Positions 17,301 to 26,127 of a stretch of 64,000 nt of DNA are shown here, one piece after another. The notes under the pieces were generated by a model that made no database searches, was not told the origin of the DNA, and worked only from the letters and a program-made list of their open reading frames with translations. Source of the DNA: a bacterium (lineage in GTDB: Bacteria; Electryoneota; RPQS01). The first letter of the stretch is position 1. The number at the start of each line of letters is the position of its first letter. Location of the stretch: contig JABWCQ010000006.1 in assembly GCA_013360195.1 (NCBI GenBank), forward strand, positions 103,036 through 167,035, in the 5' to 3' direction. The translations under genes and the position numbers were made by a program.

Positions 17301-17678
17301 CGCAAACTGGTCGAAATATCCTTCCCAGCACGGATTCGGCGGATATTCCAAATCCGCAACGTTGAAATCATTTTGATACCCAACCGTTGTGCCGCTTGCA
17401 GAAATGGACGGATCCGGAGGCAGTAGCGTTGCATCCCACCAGCCTTCACCACCCTGGTCAAGCCGACCCTGCGGCTGCCGCCTGCTGTCTGCCTGCAGTA
17501 ACTCATTAAGCTGCGTGCGAAGGTCATTGTACAGTGCATCGCTGCTTGCCGCGGCCATTTCTTGGTACAATTGCTTCACCTGCTGTGTCCGGCTATCCGC
17601 AGACTGCTCTGCCTGAATCATAGGCTCGCGACCCAGCAGCAATCCCATCATTCCCAGCCAAATTATCCGAGAATTCAT
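14358..17678 (-). CDS. Large secreted protein with PPC-like domains and a caspase/legumain-like peptidase domain
   Basis: About 1106 residues from the ATG at 17678 (GGGGAGAG upstream; signal peptide MNSRIIWLGMMGLLLG). A helical stretch leads to RLDQGGEGWWDATLL, then two PPC-like domains (ISLCSSDYDTGLLIY with CGNDDFCGVTG; TAHTCFGADYDTKINVF with CVAGNDDVCGLSS). The middle carries a caspase-fold pattern: the strand FAVLISGGW, the strand PMVEVVVSNHGD with His594, then LDVEFGQCFSG with Cys646, the spacing and contexts of C13/C14-type peptidases. An Ala/Arg-rich helix (RARAAAAAAQARAD) and a C-terminal fibronectin-like domain (IHLFWSAVPVAVSYIVQRS) follow. No PNPFN sorting domain. The peptidase assignment is motif-based. 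Confidence 0.75.
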   Translation of the reverse strand: MNSRIIWLGMMGLLLGREPMIQAEQSADSRTQQVKQLYQEMAAASSDALYNDLRTQLNELLQADSRRQPQGRLDQGGEGWWDATLLPPDPSISASGTTVGYQNDFNVADLEYPPNPCWEGYFDQFATCSGPDVTYLYTAPSTGSYRISLCSSDYDTGLLIYVPSPGPPENPTDLLCGNDDFCGVTGFQSEIPALPLIAGQQILIVVDGWGGNEGIYELVIQPAEPAPPNDLCADPLFLEPWTAVTGFTTDATYDDVPDCGTSISAPGVWYVTVGTGNTMTAHTCFGADYDTKINVFSGTCDAPVCVAGNDDVCGLSSSVSWCSVAGEQYLILVQGFGGQTGSFTLMLEDDGVPCTGVDDVYTIPEVYLERDILVGQEITLLAFATPEGSLVHDFQIYTITRKQPQFHTMVLDGGISIDPFQQQGAWLELRGIVGEQLTDPVFGWDLLFTPIAIAVLSPALPTLIDNWRDSVAWTPSATCDTCKFAVLISGGWQGRSAVTRGSTGGSNRADYWDDLADFYCYKRSHEWCENRTKVFYYKGARPTGHTRMNDIPAGVVDSCWEAKIKAHFTALSSQIAACKRAGKCPMVEVVVSNHGDPNNGGNQGGITMVHSANGGDTLYTGREFRQSMQQLVDSGLCNLDVEFGQCFSGIMVKEIQDSLDTKGCNVTASAATNDQNSTISNPGDGGYNYWLNAKCCALSMGRSLQEAINIANRTYDQVLRNDASASGATAQAQDAIAADPTKSPRTRARAAAAAAQARADSAESAGWVGKQTYFRSFSLPKRCKSDTIQVTPGGRIDLKFSGPARSCGNCEVLCQDTTGKWIRLSQWNWNVPGSAGYVNGQNQRRIDSGGASNGIYVVHSRSDSFNVKATSTNPPLPPALDTSPSNPETFAGFAVGWTSGNSDEFGSIVANSHTIQNTDDDGFDLTTAPKFIGSGGVENLFAEYTIPVVTYWWEDMQVYVGIVNGVAGTEIFVESPGYEHTTHNALLSGGAEEIVFGLGSPSSAGDYSLHLFASGPIELDYWGLESARSTGIPPAVSDLTILRIGDDIHLFWSAVPVAVSYIVQRSPDFGGPWSDVTTVNTPGYVHANQANAPETQVYYQVIAVGP

Positions 17679-17710
17679 GACCGCTCTCCCCATTAGGTTA
17701 TCGATATTGA

Positions 17711-17739
17711 AAAATAGCCGCACTTCCATGAATTCGCAA
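17711..17739 (-). promoter_or_regulatory. Candidate sigma-70 promoter for the caspase-like gene
   Basis: On the minus strand: TTGCGA (17739-17734), a 17-bp spacer, TATTTT (17716-17711), giving a 5' UTR of about 25-30 bases before the ATG at 17678. Confidence 0.45.
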
Positions 17740-17880
17740 GCCATTCAGGGCAAAACGAAAAAAATATCCAAATTCGTGTCATTTGCGTAAACCCCTTGAT
17801 ATCTATGGCACTTGAAATGTCAGTTCTAACCCGGTCCCGCCGACTTTGTACCGCTTGTGACAAAAAGAGAGGCAAACAAA

Positions 17881-17904
17881 AACCCCTCGAATTCTCGAGG
17901 GGTT
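17881..17904 (-). terminator. Rho-independent terminator behind the dicarboxylate symporter gene
   Basis: AACCCCTCGA and its exact complement TCGAGGGGTT flank ATTC. On the minus strand the stem is followed by TTTGTTTG. It lies 29 bp after the stop codon at 17933. Confidence 0.85.
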
Positions 17905-17932
17905 CGTCCAGAATTATACTCTCTGTTTGCCT

Positions 17933-19228
17933 TCACTCGTCCTTCATCACCGGATTTCCCTCTGCGCTGGCGACATAGGCCGCGCACGTCATGTCGCCCG
18001 TAACGTTGATGACGGTTCTTGACATATCCAAAATTCTGTCCACACCGAGGATGATGCCGATTCCTTCACCGGGGACTCCCACCGATTGAAGTATCAAGAC
18101 TATTACAGGCAAGGATCCGCCGGGCACTCCGGCAGTGCCGATTCCCGCGATAATCGCTGCAAACACGACCGTCGCCTGTTGGCCGATGGACAGATCCACT
18201 CCGAAAAATTGCGCCAGAAATAACACGACGATTCCCTCGTACAGCGCCGTTCCGTTCTGATTGGCCGTCGCGCCGAGTGTTAACACGAATCGCGATATCT
18301 TCGGCGGAAGCTTCAACTCCTCTTCCGCAACCCGCAATGCTGTCGGCAAAGTCACATTGGATGAACTCGTCGAGAATGCCGTAAGAATCACGTCCCGCAT
18401 TCGGTGAAAAAACTTCCACGGATTCACCTTCACGAAAAACCGCAGCACAAATCCGTAGACTCCGAAAAACTGCAGTGCCAGCACTCCCAGTACAACGGCC
18501 ACGAATTTCCCCAGGATAAACACCACATCCACGCCAAGTTTTGCCACCACACTGAACACCAGCGCCGCCACGCCGTAAGGCGCAAGCTTCATCGCCAGTG
18601 TAATCATCTTCATCACAACTTCATAGAATCCGCTCAGCCACTCCTCAAATACTCTTGTCCGCTCCGAGCGCACCAAGGCCAACGCCACGCCCACGAACAG
18701 CGCAAAGAACATCAGTGCCAGAATCCCGCCGCCTTGATACCCGTCTTCAAACGCCATGGCTGCGTCGGCCAACGGATTGCGCGGTATGATGTCCAGTATC
18801 GTCTGCACCCAATCCTTGCTCTTGCCCGCGTTCTCGACTGCCGACGTGACTGTCTTGCCTGTCATTGCCTGCATCAAGGATTCCCGCGCACCTTCGTCCA
18901 GTCCCGCACCCGGCTCTATCCAGTTTGCCGCTGTTATCCCCACCAGCACGGAAATTGACGTCGCCACAACCGTAAATGCAAACGTCCGTATCCCTATTCG
19001 ACCCAGGGCTTTCGCGTCTCCCAGCTCGGCAACTCCCAGCGCCAATGCACAAAAGATAAGTGGTATCACCGTCATGAAAATCAGCCGCAGGAATATCTGT
19101 CCGACAGGGGAGAAAAAATAACGGATGGCCTTGTCAAGACCCGCCGAGTCCCCTATCGTCAGATTTGCAATCATTCCGCCGACGATGCCGACGATTAAGC
19201 CGATCAATATCTTCTTGTGCAATGACAT
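17933..19228 (-). CDS. Dicarboxylate/amino acid:cation symporter (DAACS family)
   Basis: 431 residues, a Na+- or H+-coupled importer of glutamate, aspartate or C4-dicarboxylates in the inner membrane. It has the N-terminal KILIGLIVGIVGGMI segment, LIFMTVIPLIFCALALGVAEL, the serine-rich hairpin STSSSNVTLP, the NQNGTALYEG signature in TM7 (substrate and Na+ site), GTAGVPGGSLPVIVLIL in hairpin 2, and RILDMSRTVINVTGDMTCAAYVA in TM8. An insertion rich in charged residues (PGAGLDEGARES..) follows TM3, as in several relatives. Exact substrate not assignable. The gene is 9 bp after the beta-helix protein stop and has its own terminator. Confidence 0.93.
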   Translation of the reverse strand: MSLHKKILIGLIVGIVGGMIANLTIGDSAGLDKAIRYFFSPVGQIFLRLIFMTVIPLIFCALALGVAELGDAKALGRIGIRTFAFTVVATSISVLVGITAANWIEPGAGLDEGARESLMQAMTGKTVTSAVENAGKSKDWVQTILDIIPRNPLADAAMAFEDGYQGGGILALMFFALFVGVALALVRSERTRVFEEWLSGFYEVVMKMITLAMKLAPYGVAALVFSVVAKLGVDVVFILGKFVAVVLGVLALQFFGVYGFVLRFFVKVNPWKFFHRMRDVILTAFSTSSSNVTLPTALRVAEEELKLPPKISRFVLTLGATANQNGTALYEGIVVLFLAQFFGVDLSIGQQATVVFAAIIAGIGTAGVPGGSLPVIVLILQSVGVPGEGIGIILGVDRILDMSRTVINVTGDMTCAAYVASAEGNPVMKDE

Positions 19229-19237
19229 GACGTTTCC

Positions 19238-22200
19238 TTATTTAACCAGCAATAGCTTCACCCGCGACCGGTTCTCCACCGTTGTTACCGTTGCCCAATA
19301 GACCCCGGAACCCCAATGGCTTCCGTCAATCCCGACATAATGCACACCGGCGCTGAACTCATACTCACCATGAGTCGCTTGCCGTCCCAGAACATCATGA
19401 ACCTCCACAACGACACGGGCAGGGCGGGGAAGAGCCAGCCGCAATTGCGTCGTGCTGTTAAACGGATTCGGGCCGTTCAACTCCACACCGAATACCATTG
19501 GCAGACCGCTCTCTGTCGCCGCTGCAATCGAATCGTAAACCACCAGTTGCCGCACTTCGAAACTCACGCGGCTCGTGTCCGGACGCAGTGACGAGGCAAC
19601 CACCCACCACGTGTATTCGCCTGCCTCTATATTCATCGGAAGCGTGCGTTCCTCCTGCGTGTCAAAAGTCATGTTTATCGACTCCCCGACCAGACGAAGC
19701 TGGTAGGTCACCCGGTCGCCCGGGTCATCGTCCCGCGATTCGTTCCACGCAAATTCAACGACATCTCTCGTGTGAATGCGTTGCGCTTGAAGCGGCGTGG
19801 TCAAATTGAACGGACGCGGAAGCGCGTAAGGTCTCTCTCCCGAATACAATCCAATATCAGACCGCGTTCCGTCCCTGTCGTTAGGAAGCATCGAATCTCC
19901 CGCGTGCACGGCAAGCGAGTTCTCAAGTAAGCGGTAATCCCTTGCGGCGAAGTCCACGAAATCCGGTTCCCCGATGAGATTGAATCCAAAATCACAAGAG
20001 TCTCCGTTGAAATTCACTCGTTGCGGCATTCCCATTGAATCCACGGCGCTTCCAAAGCTGCCGTCACTAAGACAAAACGTAAACTCCAGACTCGTTTCAT
20101 CACTGGGAACGAGAACGAAGTCCTCATTCCCTGCAAACAGAGACGAATTCGCGGTCACAAATGCATTTCCTCTGGCGTGAATGAGTCCACCAAGGGGCGG
20201 TGCCGTGTTGTTGACGAACGTACATTTCCTGGCTATCATCCCGCTGCCCGCCAGGTACACTCCGCCGCCGACTCGCGTGGCGTTATTGCTGTCCAGCAAG
20301 CAATACTCAAAGTCGATTCCGCCTCCGTCCGCATAGACCGCGCCGCCGTCTTCCGCGCGATTTCGGTACAATTCAGAGTTGGAGAGCTGCGCGAATCCGC
20401 TGCCGCCAATCCACAGCACACCGCCGCCGGCGTCCGCGCTATTGTCAAGACAAAGAAGCGAGTCTCCCGAGTACACGCCGCTGTCAACACCGATTGCTCC
20501 GCCAAAAAACGAGCTGTTTCCCCTGTAGACACTTCCGAAGTCGCTGCACTCTGTCCCGTCAATGTACACCGCGCCGCTGCCCTCACTCGCTCTGTTAAAC
20601 CGAAACTCCAGCTGTTCAAATACCGCCGGAGAATTTCGCTGCAGAATCGCACCTCCGATGACCGCGCTGCACGAGTCAAATGAACTGTTCGAGATTATCC
20701 CGCACTCGCTGTACACCGCTCCGCCGCCCTCCGCCTGATTCCTCGTGAAACTGCACCTGTCGATAATGGTTCCGCCTGTGCAATGCAGCGCGCCGCCCAG
20801 TGACTCCTGGTCATCCGATTCCGCAACCGCAGAATTTCCTGCAAACTCACACTTCGCAATCCGTCCGCTTCCGCCGCTGATGCAAACCGCGCCGCCATGC
20901 TTCGCCGTATTCTCGTCAAATCGGCATTCCTCCAGTGTGACAGCCATCAAAGTCCGCGAGCAGATTGCTCCGCCGCATCCGTCAGGATTCGTGTTGTTCG
21001 TGAATCTGCAATTCTCTATTGCCGCGCCGCCCGTTGAAATCTCAAGTGCAGGCTCACCCGCTACGCCCTGTATTGTGCAGTAATCAAGATGCGATACCGT
21101 GCTGCCCGCGATGCGAACTCCCTCCCACGTCGAGCCCGGCAGCTCAAAATATCTGTCAAACAGAATTGAATCCCGCGCGGTTCCGAAGGCCAACAGTGTT
21201 CCTTCAATTTCCAGCCCCGCCCCCGGTGCAAACAGCAGCCGCGACCCGCCCATCAGCACCAGCGTGTCACCCGGCTCTACACGCACCGTGCAGCCAATGA
21301 TATAGTCTCCCGGATACCAAACACCCCATTGCGGTCCGCAATGCTCGCCATGCGGCAATACCGCGTCACTCTCAAAAGCTCCCATATCCGGCCAGCTTCC
21401 GTCCGGTGATATCCGCGCGGCTCCGGCAAAATCCAAACCTCCGGCAAAACTCGTGTCCGCGCCGAACAAACAAGAACTCTCATTCGTGAGTCGAAAATCT
21501 CCCGCGCCTGCATCGGCAAAGTCAGGGTCTTGCCTGATATTTCGCAGCGAGTCGCACGGCACGAGCGCAACGTTGAGTTGCGAGTCATCCAATAGTCCGT
21601 CCGGCACGAAGCCCGTCAATTCGAGGCCGCCAACGGCATACACGTTTGTAAACGAAAGCTGCGGTACCGCAAACTGCGCAAAATGTATAAGCGAATCCCC
21701 GCCTGTGATAATGGAACTTATCACCCGTCCGGCTCCCGCGAAATGTAAAGCAGAGCCCTCATCCGCGAAGTTTCCGCTTATTGTCTCGAACCGAAACTCC
21801 GGAGCAGTTCCGCTCGCGCAGAATGCGCCGCCGCCCCGCACTGCGCTGTTCCCGCTCACCACCGAATTTGCAGTGATGCTCCGCGCGCTCTCGACAAAAT
21901 ACAAACCTCCGCCATCCTCGGTCGCTGCGTTTCCCGTAATCACCGTGCGGGAGATCGTCGTTGTGTTGTTCGTCCCGCGCGCTGCAATCCCTCCGCCCAC
22001 TCGCGCCGTGCATGTTCGAATGGAGCACGACTCGATCACTCCTCTGGCGTTATCAAGATAGATTCCGCCGCCTTGGTCTGCCGTGCTGCTCTCTATCACG
22101 CTTCCGCGCACGTAACCCGCCGCTGGAACTGAGCGCAGCCACAGTGCGCCGCCGCGCTGAAACGCAAAATTGTCCGCGAAGTAACACTCACTGATTCGCG

Positions 22201-22897
22201 GGGTCACTCCGCTCTCCGTCACTACTGCTCCGCCGCTTGTAATCGCCTTGTTGTCAACAAACCTGCACCGCTCAATCGTCACCGTTCCGCTCGTCCGCGC
22301 CAGCACCGCACCCCCCGCGCCGAACCGCGTGCTGTCTCCGATAAACTCGCAATCCCGTATCGTCAGAGTCCCCGCTTCCCGCGAGTAGATTGCGCCGCCG
22401 TCAATGCGCGCCCGATTCCCGAAGAACGAACACGAGTCCATTTCAACTTCGGCAAAATACAGCTCAAGTGCGCCGCCGTAGCGCTCTTCATTGCCCGAAT
22501 TGGCAAAGCCGTCTTCGAACACCACCTTGTTCAATCGTGACACCGTTGCCGTGTTGCGAAACCGAAGTCCTAAATGTCCGTCACTCGCATGATACGGCAA
22601 TCGATGCACACGGATCGAGTCGTCGTTTTCGCCGATTGCCAGCAGCGTCCCGTTGATTACCAACGAAAATCGCCCGGAAAAGGCCACAACCATTCCGGGC
22701 GAAATCCATAAAGTCTCAGCAGCGGGAACCCACGCAAAACTGTCTATCACCACCGTATCCGCCGGAGTGCCCCATACACCTGACACAGCGCCGCGAACGG
22801 AGAGAGCTTCACTGCGCGCGATTGAAACTACTCCTCCAATCGCCAGCAGAAGCAAAAGTGCCAACCGGTTTATTTGACGAGCACGGCCGGTGCGCAT
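19238..22897 (-). CDS. Giant secreted beta-helix (POMP-repeat) protein with type IX sorting domain
   Basis: 1219 residues. Signal peptide NRLALLLLLAIGGVVSIARS. Most of the chain consists of right-handed beta-helix repeats of polymorphic-outer-membrane-protein type, recognisable as many copies of GGAIYS/GGGIYLD preceded by CxFxxNxA (for example CRFVDNKAITSGGAV, SELYRNRAEDGGAVY). Two rounds of repeats are separated near residue 510 by a short SDAVLPHGEHCGPQW linker. A fibronectin-like region precedes the C-terminal type IX sorting domain with NGPNPFNSTTQLRLALP and ending in KLLLVK. The start codon overlaps the end of the upstream sorted-protein gene by 28 bp. Probably a surface adhesin or polysaccharide-binding protein. 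Confidence 0.85.
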   Translation of the reverse strand: MRTGRARQINRLALLLLLAIGGVVSIARSEALSVRGAVSGVWGTPADTVVIDSFAWVPAAETLWISPGMVVAFSGRFSLVINGTLLAIGENDDSIRVHRLPYHASDGHLGLRFRNTATVSRLNKVVFEDGFANSGNEERYGGALELYFAEVEMDSCSFFGNRARIDGGAIYSREAGTLTIRDCEFIGDSTRFGAGGAVLARTSGTVTIERCRFVDNKAITSGGAVVTESGVTPRISECYFADNFAFQRGGALWLRSVPAAGYVRGSVIESSTADQGGGIYLDNARGVIESCSIRTCTARVGGGIAARGTNNTTTISRTVITGNAATEDGGGLYFVESARSITANSVVSGNSAVRGGGAFCASGTAPEFRFETISGNFADEGSALHFAGAGRVISSIITGGDSLIHFAQFAVPQLSFTNVYAVGGLELTGFVPDGLLDDSQLNVALVPCDSLRNIRQDPDFADAGAGDFRLTNESSCLFGADTSFAGGLDFAGAARISPDGSWPDMGAFESDAVLPHGEHCGPQWGVWYPGDYIIGCTVRVEPGDTLVLMGGSRLLFAPGAGLEIEGTLLAFGTARDSILFDRYFELPGSTWEGVRIAGSTVSHLDYCTIQGVAGEPALEISTGGAAIENCRFTNNTNPDGCGGAICSRTLMAVTLEECRFDENTAKHGGAVCISGGSGRIAKCEFAGNSAVAESDDQESLGGALHCTGGTIIDRCSFTRNQAEGGGAVYSECGIISNSSFDSCSAVIGGAILQRNSPAVFEQLEFRFNRASEGSGAVYIDGTECSDFGSVYRGNSSFFGGAIGVDSGVYSGDSLLCLDNSADAGGGVLWIGGSGFAQLSNSELYRNRAEDGGAVYADGGGIDFEYCLLDSNNATRVGGGVYLAGSGMIARKCTFVNNTAPPLGGLIHARGNAFVTANSSLFAGNEDFVLVPSDETSLEFTFCLSDGSFGSAVDSMGMPQRVNFNGDSCDFGFNLIGEPDFVDFAARDYRLLENSLAVHAGDSMLPNDRDGTRSDIGLYSGERPYALPRPFNLTTPLQAQRIHTRDVVEFAWNESRDDDPGDRVTYQLRLVGESINMTFDTQEERTLPMNIEAGEYTWWVVASSLRPDTSRVSFEVRQLVVYDSIAAATESGLPMVFGVELNGPNPFNSTTQLRLALPRPARVVVEVHDVLGRQATHGEYEFSAGVHYVGIDGSHWGSGVYWATVTTVENRSRVKLLLVK

Positions 22898-23844
22898 ACC
22901 TTCATGCCCTGTGCGCGCAGCTCAATCATGTAGAGTCCGCTCGCAAGTCCTGCGTGCCCGAATTGCTCGACGTGTTCGCCCGCTGAGTAATGCCCGCGCG
23001 CGATCACCGCCGCTGTCCGGCCAAGAATATCGTGTGCCACCAGCTCTATCTCCATCGGACTGCTCAGCGTGAACGGAATCGTGGTGACCGCGTTAAATGG
23101 ATTCGGATACGGCGAGCCCAATCGGAAATCGCCGATTACAACAGGTCTCGTTCCAACGTCTGAGGTTGCGACAAGCTCAAAATCTATCTCATCCGGAAAT
23201 TGCTCGCCCTGCTCGATTGTAATCGGCTCCGGCTCAAGGTCGTCTCCATACACATCGTACGGCTCTCCTTCGTCAAACTGAAGATTCGTGTTCAAGTCCA
23301 TGAATGCGTACGCATAGTATACACCGAAACTGTCAACAATCGCCGTATAATCCCCGTTACCTGTGTTGTTGAACAGGACGCCGCCGCCGCTCGGAAGACC
23401 CTCAAACGAATTCGTGCGGTGCGCAAAAACGTAGGTCGCGCCCGTCTCCTCACCCGCATACGTCACCGTGCCCGAGAATCCGCCTGTGTTCGGTGCCGAC
23501 AACTCAATATCGATATCCTCAAGGTCCTCCACTACCTCAAGCGCCTGCGGGAAATCCCCCCCGTAAAATCCGCGCGGCTCGTCAAGGTCAGGCAGCAAGT
23601 TGATGTTCATATCCTGAAAGGCAAACAAAAAGTAACTGCCTTCATCCAGGTTTCCCTGTGAGTAGTTCCCGTTGAAAAGATTCGCCAGCGTGATGTAAAA
23701 TGTGTCCAGCGTTACCGGCACTGTATACACAAACACCAGTGAAAATCCCGACTGCCCGGTCACGGTTCCGGAAACTTCAAAACCATGGCTCATGCTGAGC
23801 GGCAGCAACAAAGCGAGAAGTCCGATCCTGAGTCGGCGAATCAT
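22870..23844 (-). CDS. Secreted protein with type IX sorting domain
   Basis: 324 residues from the ATG at 23844, preceded by GGAGG; a longer frame to 24015 exists but the promoter at 23894-23922 would lie inside it. Signal peptide MIRRLRIGLLALLLPLSMSHG. Two similar modules follow (FVYTVPVTLDTFYITLAN.. and YVFAHRTNSFEGLPSGGG..), each with an Asp-rich DMNINLLPDLDEP or DLNTNLQFDEGEP loop resembling dockerin/EF-hand-like calcium loops and ending in an IDIELSAP/IDFELVAT strand. The C-terminal sorting domain has SPYPNPFNAVTTIPF and ends CAPAVLVK. Calcium binding is inferred from loop composition. Confidence 0.85.
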   Translation of the reverse strand: MIRRLRIGLLALLLPLSMSHGFEVSGTVTGQSGFSLVFVYTVPVTLDTFYITLANLFNGNYSQGNLDEGSYFLFAFQDMNINLLPDLDEPRGFYGGDFPQALEVVEDLEDIDIELSAPNTGGFSGTVTYAGEETGATYVFAHRTNSFEGLPSGGGVLFNNTGNGDYTAIVDSFGVYYAYAFMDLNTNLQFDEGEPYDVYGDDLEPEPITIEQGEQFPDEIDFELVATSDVGTRPVVIGDFRLGSPYPNPFNAVTTIPFTLSSPMEIELVAHDILGRTAAVIARGHYSAGEHVEQFGHAGLASGLYMIELRAQGMKVCAPAVLVK

Positions 23845-23893
23845 AAAGCCTCCAGTTTGGCTCTGTTCCAGGAGTGATAAATTGAATGATTTC

Positions 23894-23922
23894 AATATAA
23901 ACCAAAAGAAAACAATTCTCAA
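23894..23922 (-). promoter_or_regulatory. Sigma-70 promoter for the sorted protein at 22870-23844
   Basis: Minus strand: TTGAGA (23922-23917), 17-bp spacer, TATATT (23899-23894). Divergent from the promoter at 24003-24031. Confidence 0.7.
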
Positions 23923-24002
23923 GCACTTTCGGCAATTCGCGAAGATTGCCCGCAGACCCTGTTTTAGATGCCCTCCCAAATCTCCTAAGAATTTCCTGAC
24001 CC

Positions 24003-24031
24003 TTGAAGTCCCCATTCAACTATGGTATATT
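24003..24031 (+). promoter_or_regulatory. Sigma-70 promoter for the triple-paralogue locus
   Basis: TTGAAG (24003-24008), 17-bp spacer, TATATT (24026-24031), leading to the ATG at 24091 with a roughly 53-base leader. Confidence 0.7.
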
Positions 24032-24090
24032 AACTGTTTGCCATTGAGCAACTTCTGTCAGTCAATCACAGTAAACGATCCCGTAACCCC

Positions 24091-26091
24091 ATGCGCCACT
24101 TCATTGTAATTTGTGGATTCGCCTGCCTGATTCTTTCAGGGGTTTTCCAGTCCGCAATTGCCGAAATTGACACCCTCTGGACGAGGACCTACAATTTCGG
24201 TACCGCTTCAAGCTTCTACGCCGCCACCGAGCTTCAGTCAGGAGGCTTCGCCGCCGCAGGATTCAAACTCAATGGATCCTACGATGACGCAGTCATCCTC
24301 AAAGTGGACCCCCTCGGTGACTCTTCTTGGGCTCAAATCTATGGAGAAGTCGGTTCAGGCGAGCGAGCCTTTGATATTGCAGAACTTAACAACGGCACGC
24401 TGGTCATTTGCGGCTACAGCCTGTCCACCCTTTCGAGCTTTGTGGCGGGCTATACCCCGAACGGGGAACAGCTCTTTGCCAATAACTTCGACCCCCCCGG
24501 AGCAAGTCAGGCCAGCGCTATTTTGCCCGCTGAGGACGGTGGATTCTGGGTCCTGGCTCGCAAAAACGTCAGCGGCAACGAGCTCGATTTCTGGCTCATC
24601 CGCTGCGACCAAAACGGCGACAGCCTCTTCTCAAGAACCTTCGGAACTCCCGGTTTCGACATCCCCGATGAAATCCTGCCCGGTTTCGACAATACGATTG
24701 AGCTCATCGGCAGCGCCCGCGACACCACCAACGACCGCTACAGCTTCTATCAAGTCACCACCGACTTGGACGGAAATTTCATCCGCCAGAACGTCATCGG
24801 CGGACCACGGTGGGAACAGGCGTTTGCCGCGACTCACGACACGACAACCGGTGATATCCTGATTACAGGCGAAATCCGCGACACCGTAGGAGCAGACCGC
24901 AACGCCCTCGCTGTGCGGCTCAACTTCGCCGGCGAAGAACTCTGGACTCGCGAATATTCCGGCGGTCGCCTCAGTGAGCGTATCGGTGGAGTCGCACCCT
25001 ATCTCGAAGGCGGAGCGATGTATGCCGGACAGACCGGCGGCAGCGTCAGTTCCTCCCAACTCTGGCTCATGTCCGTTGGCTCCAGCGGTGATACGATCTG
25101 GACGTGGACAGGGACGGAAACCGGCCGAAACTTCGAAGACCTCATTCGTGTTGCCGACGGCGGCTTCATTGCCTGCGGACGTGCCTTCATCGGCGGCTTC
25201 GATAAAGGACTCATCTGGAGAATCAGCCCGCCGTCAGGTATCTCCGGAATTGTCCGTGACCGCGTCACCGGCGAAGTCGTTGCCGGTGTTCGTGTTCAGG
25301 CTGCCGAACTTCCGCAGTACTCGCTCTCCGACACCGTCGGTCGATTCACTCTCTCGCTTCCTGCCGGTAATTACACCCTGTTCACCGGCGGACCCTGTTT
25401 CTCCGGCGATACATTGCACGACATTGAGGTCATTGCCAACGAAAACACTCTGTCCGACATCACCGTCGGTGTTGCGCACATGACCATGCTCCACTCGACC
25501 ATCAATGTCCTCGCACCAAACCGCAGCATCGGTCACAGCGACTTGGTCGTCCACAACGCAGGCAGCGGTGACCTGGTCTATTCCTTCGAGTCCATTCCCC
25601 TGTATCCCGCCGAAGATTGGCTCCGCGTTGATCCGCCCGCCGGCCGCGTCGCTCCCGGGGATTCACTGGTCGCACAGGTCATCGTCGAAGCGGATACGAC
25701 CGATGATGGAACCTACGACTACTTCGGGCAAATCCGCCTGCATTCAAACTCCTGCCCCGATACACTGATCGTTGTCGAAGTGCTTGCCGTAATTCTCGAT
25801 GCCGGTGAAACCCCCGCACTGCCTGCGGAATTCGCCCTCTATCCGGCCTATCCGAATCCCTTCAACAGCACGACGAATATCCGCTTCGGAATTGACCGCG
25901 AAACCAACGTCTCCCTGACTCTCTACGATGTCACGGGAAGACAGGTCGCCTCGCTCATCAACAACCAGCGGCTTGCCGCAGGCGAACATAACCTGCGCTT
26001 CCAAGCCGGGAACCTCGCGTCCGGTCTGTATTTCGTGAATCTTAACGATAACTCGCGCAGTCAGACGCAGCGCTTGCTCTATATTCGTTAG
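24091..26091 (+). CDS. Secreted repeat protein with type IX sorting domain (tandem paralogue A)
   Basis: 666 residues. Signal peptide (HFIVICGFACLILSGVFQSAIA), then DTLWTRTYNFG and a series of beta-propeller-like blades with the recurring pattern LxxGGFAAAGF...VDPLGDSSWAQIYG. Around residue 390 a carboxypeptidase-regulatory-like domain appears (GIVRDRVTGEVVAGVRVQA...SLSDTVGRFTLSLPAGNYTL). This is followed by a BACON/choice-of-anchor-like segment (HSDLVVHNAGSGDLVYSFE..WLRVDPPAGRVAPGDS) and the sorting domain YPAYPNPFNSTTNIRF ending in LLYIR. Domain order is identical in the next two genes, so these arose by tandem duplication. Likely surface-displayed; no enzymatic motif seen. Confidence 0.88.
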   Translation: MRHFIVICGFACLILSGVFQSAIAEIDTLWTRTYNFGTASSFYAATELQSGGFAAAGFKLNGSYDDAVILKVDPLGDSSWAQIYGEVGSGERAFDIAELNNGTLVICGYSLSTLSSFVAGYTPNGEQLFANNFDPPGASQASAILPAEDGGFWVLARKNVSGNELDFWLIRCDQNGDSLFSRTFGTPGFDIPDEILPGFDNTIELIGSARDTTNDRYSFYQVTTDLDGNFIRQNVIGGPRWEQAFAATHDTTTGDILITGEIRDTVGADRNALAVRLNFAGEELWTREYSGGRLSERIGGVAPYLEGGAMYAGQTGGSVSSSQLWLMSVGSSGDTIWTWTGTETGRNFEDLIRVADGGFIACGRAFIGGFDKGLIWRISPPSGISGIVRDRVTGEVVAGVRVQAAELPQYSLSDTVGRFTLSLPAGNYTLFTGGPCFSGDTLHDIEVIANENTLSDITVGVAHMTMLHSTINVLAPNRSIGHSDLVVHNAGSGDLVYSFESIPLYPAEDWLRVDPPAGRVAPGDSLVAQVIVEADTTDDGTYDYFGQIRLHSNSCPDTLIVVEVLAVILDAGETPALPAEFALYPAYPNPFNSTTNIRFGIDRETNVSLTLYDVTGRQVASLINNQRLAAGEHNLRFQAGNLASGLYFVNLNDNSRSQTQRLLYIR

Positions 26092-26127
26092 AGTCGTCCG
26101 CACCTTCATTCACGCAACGAGGTAACC

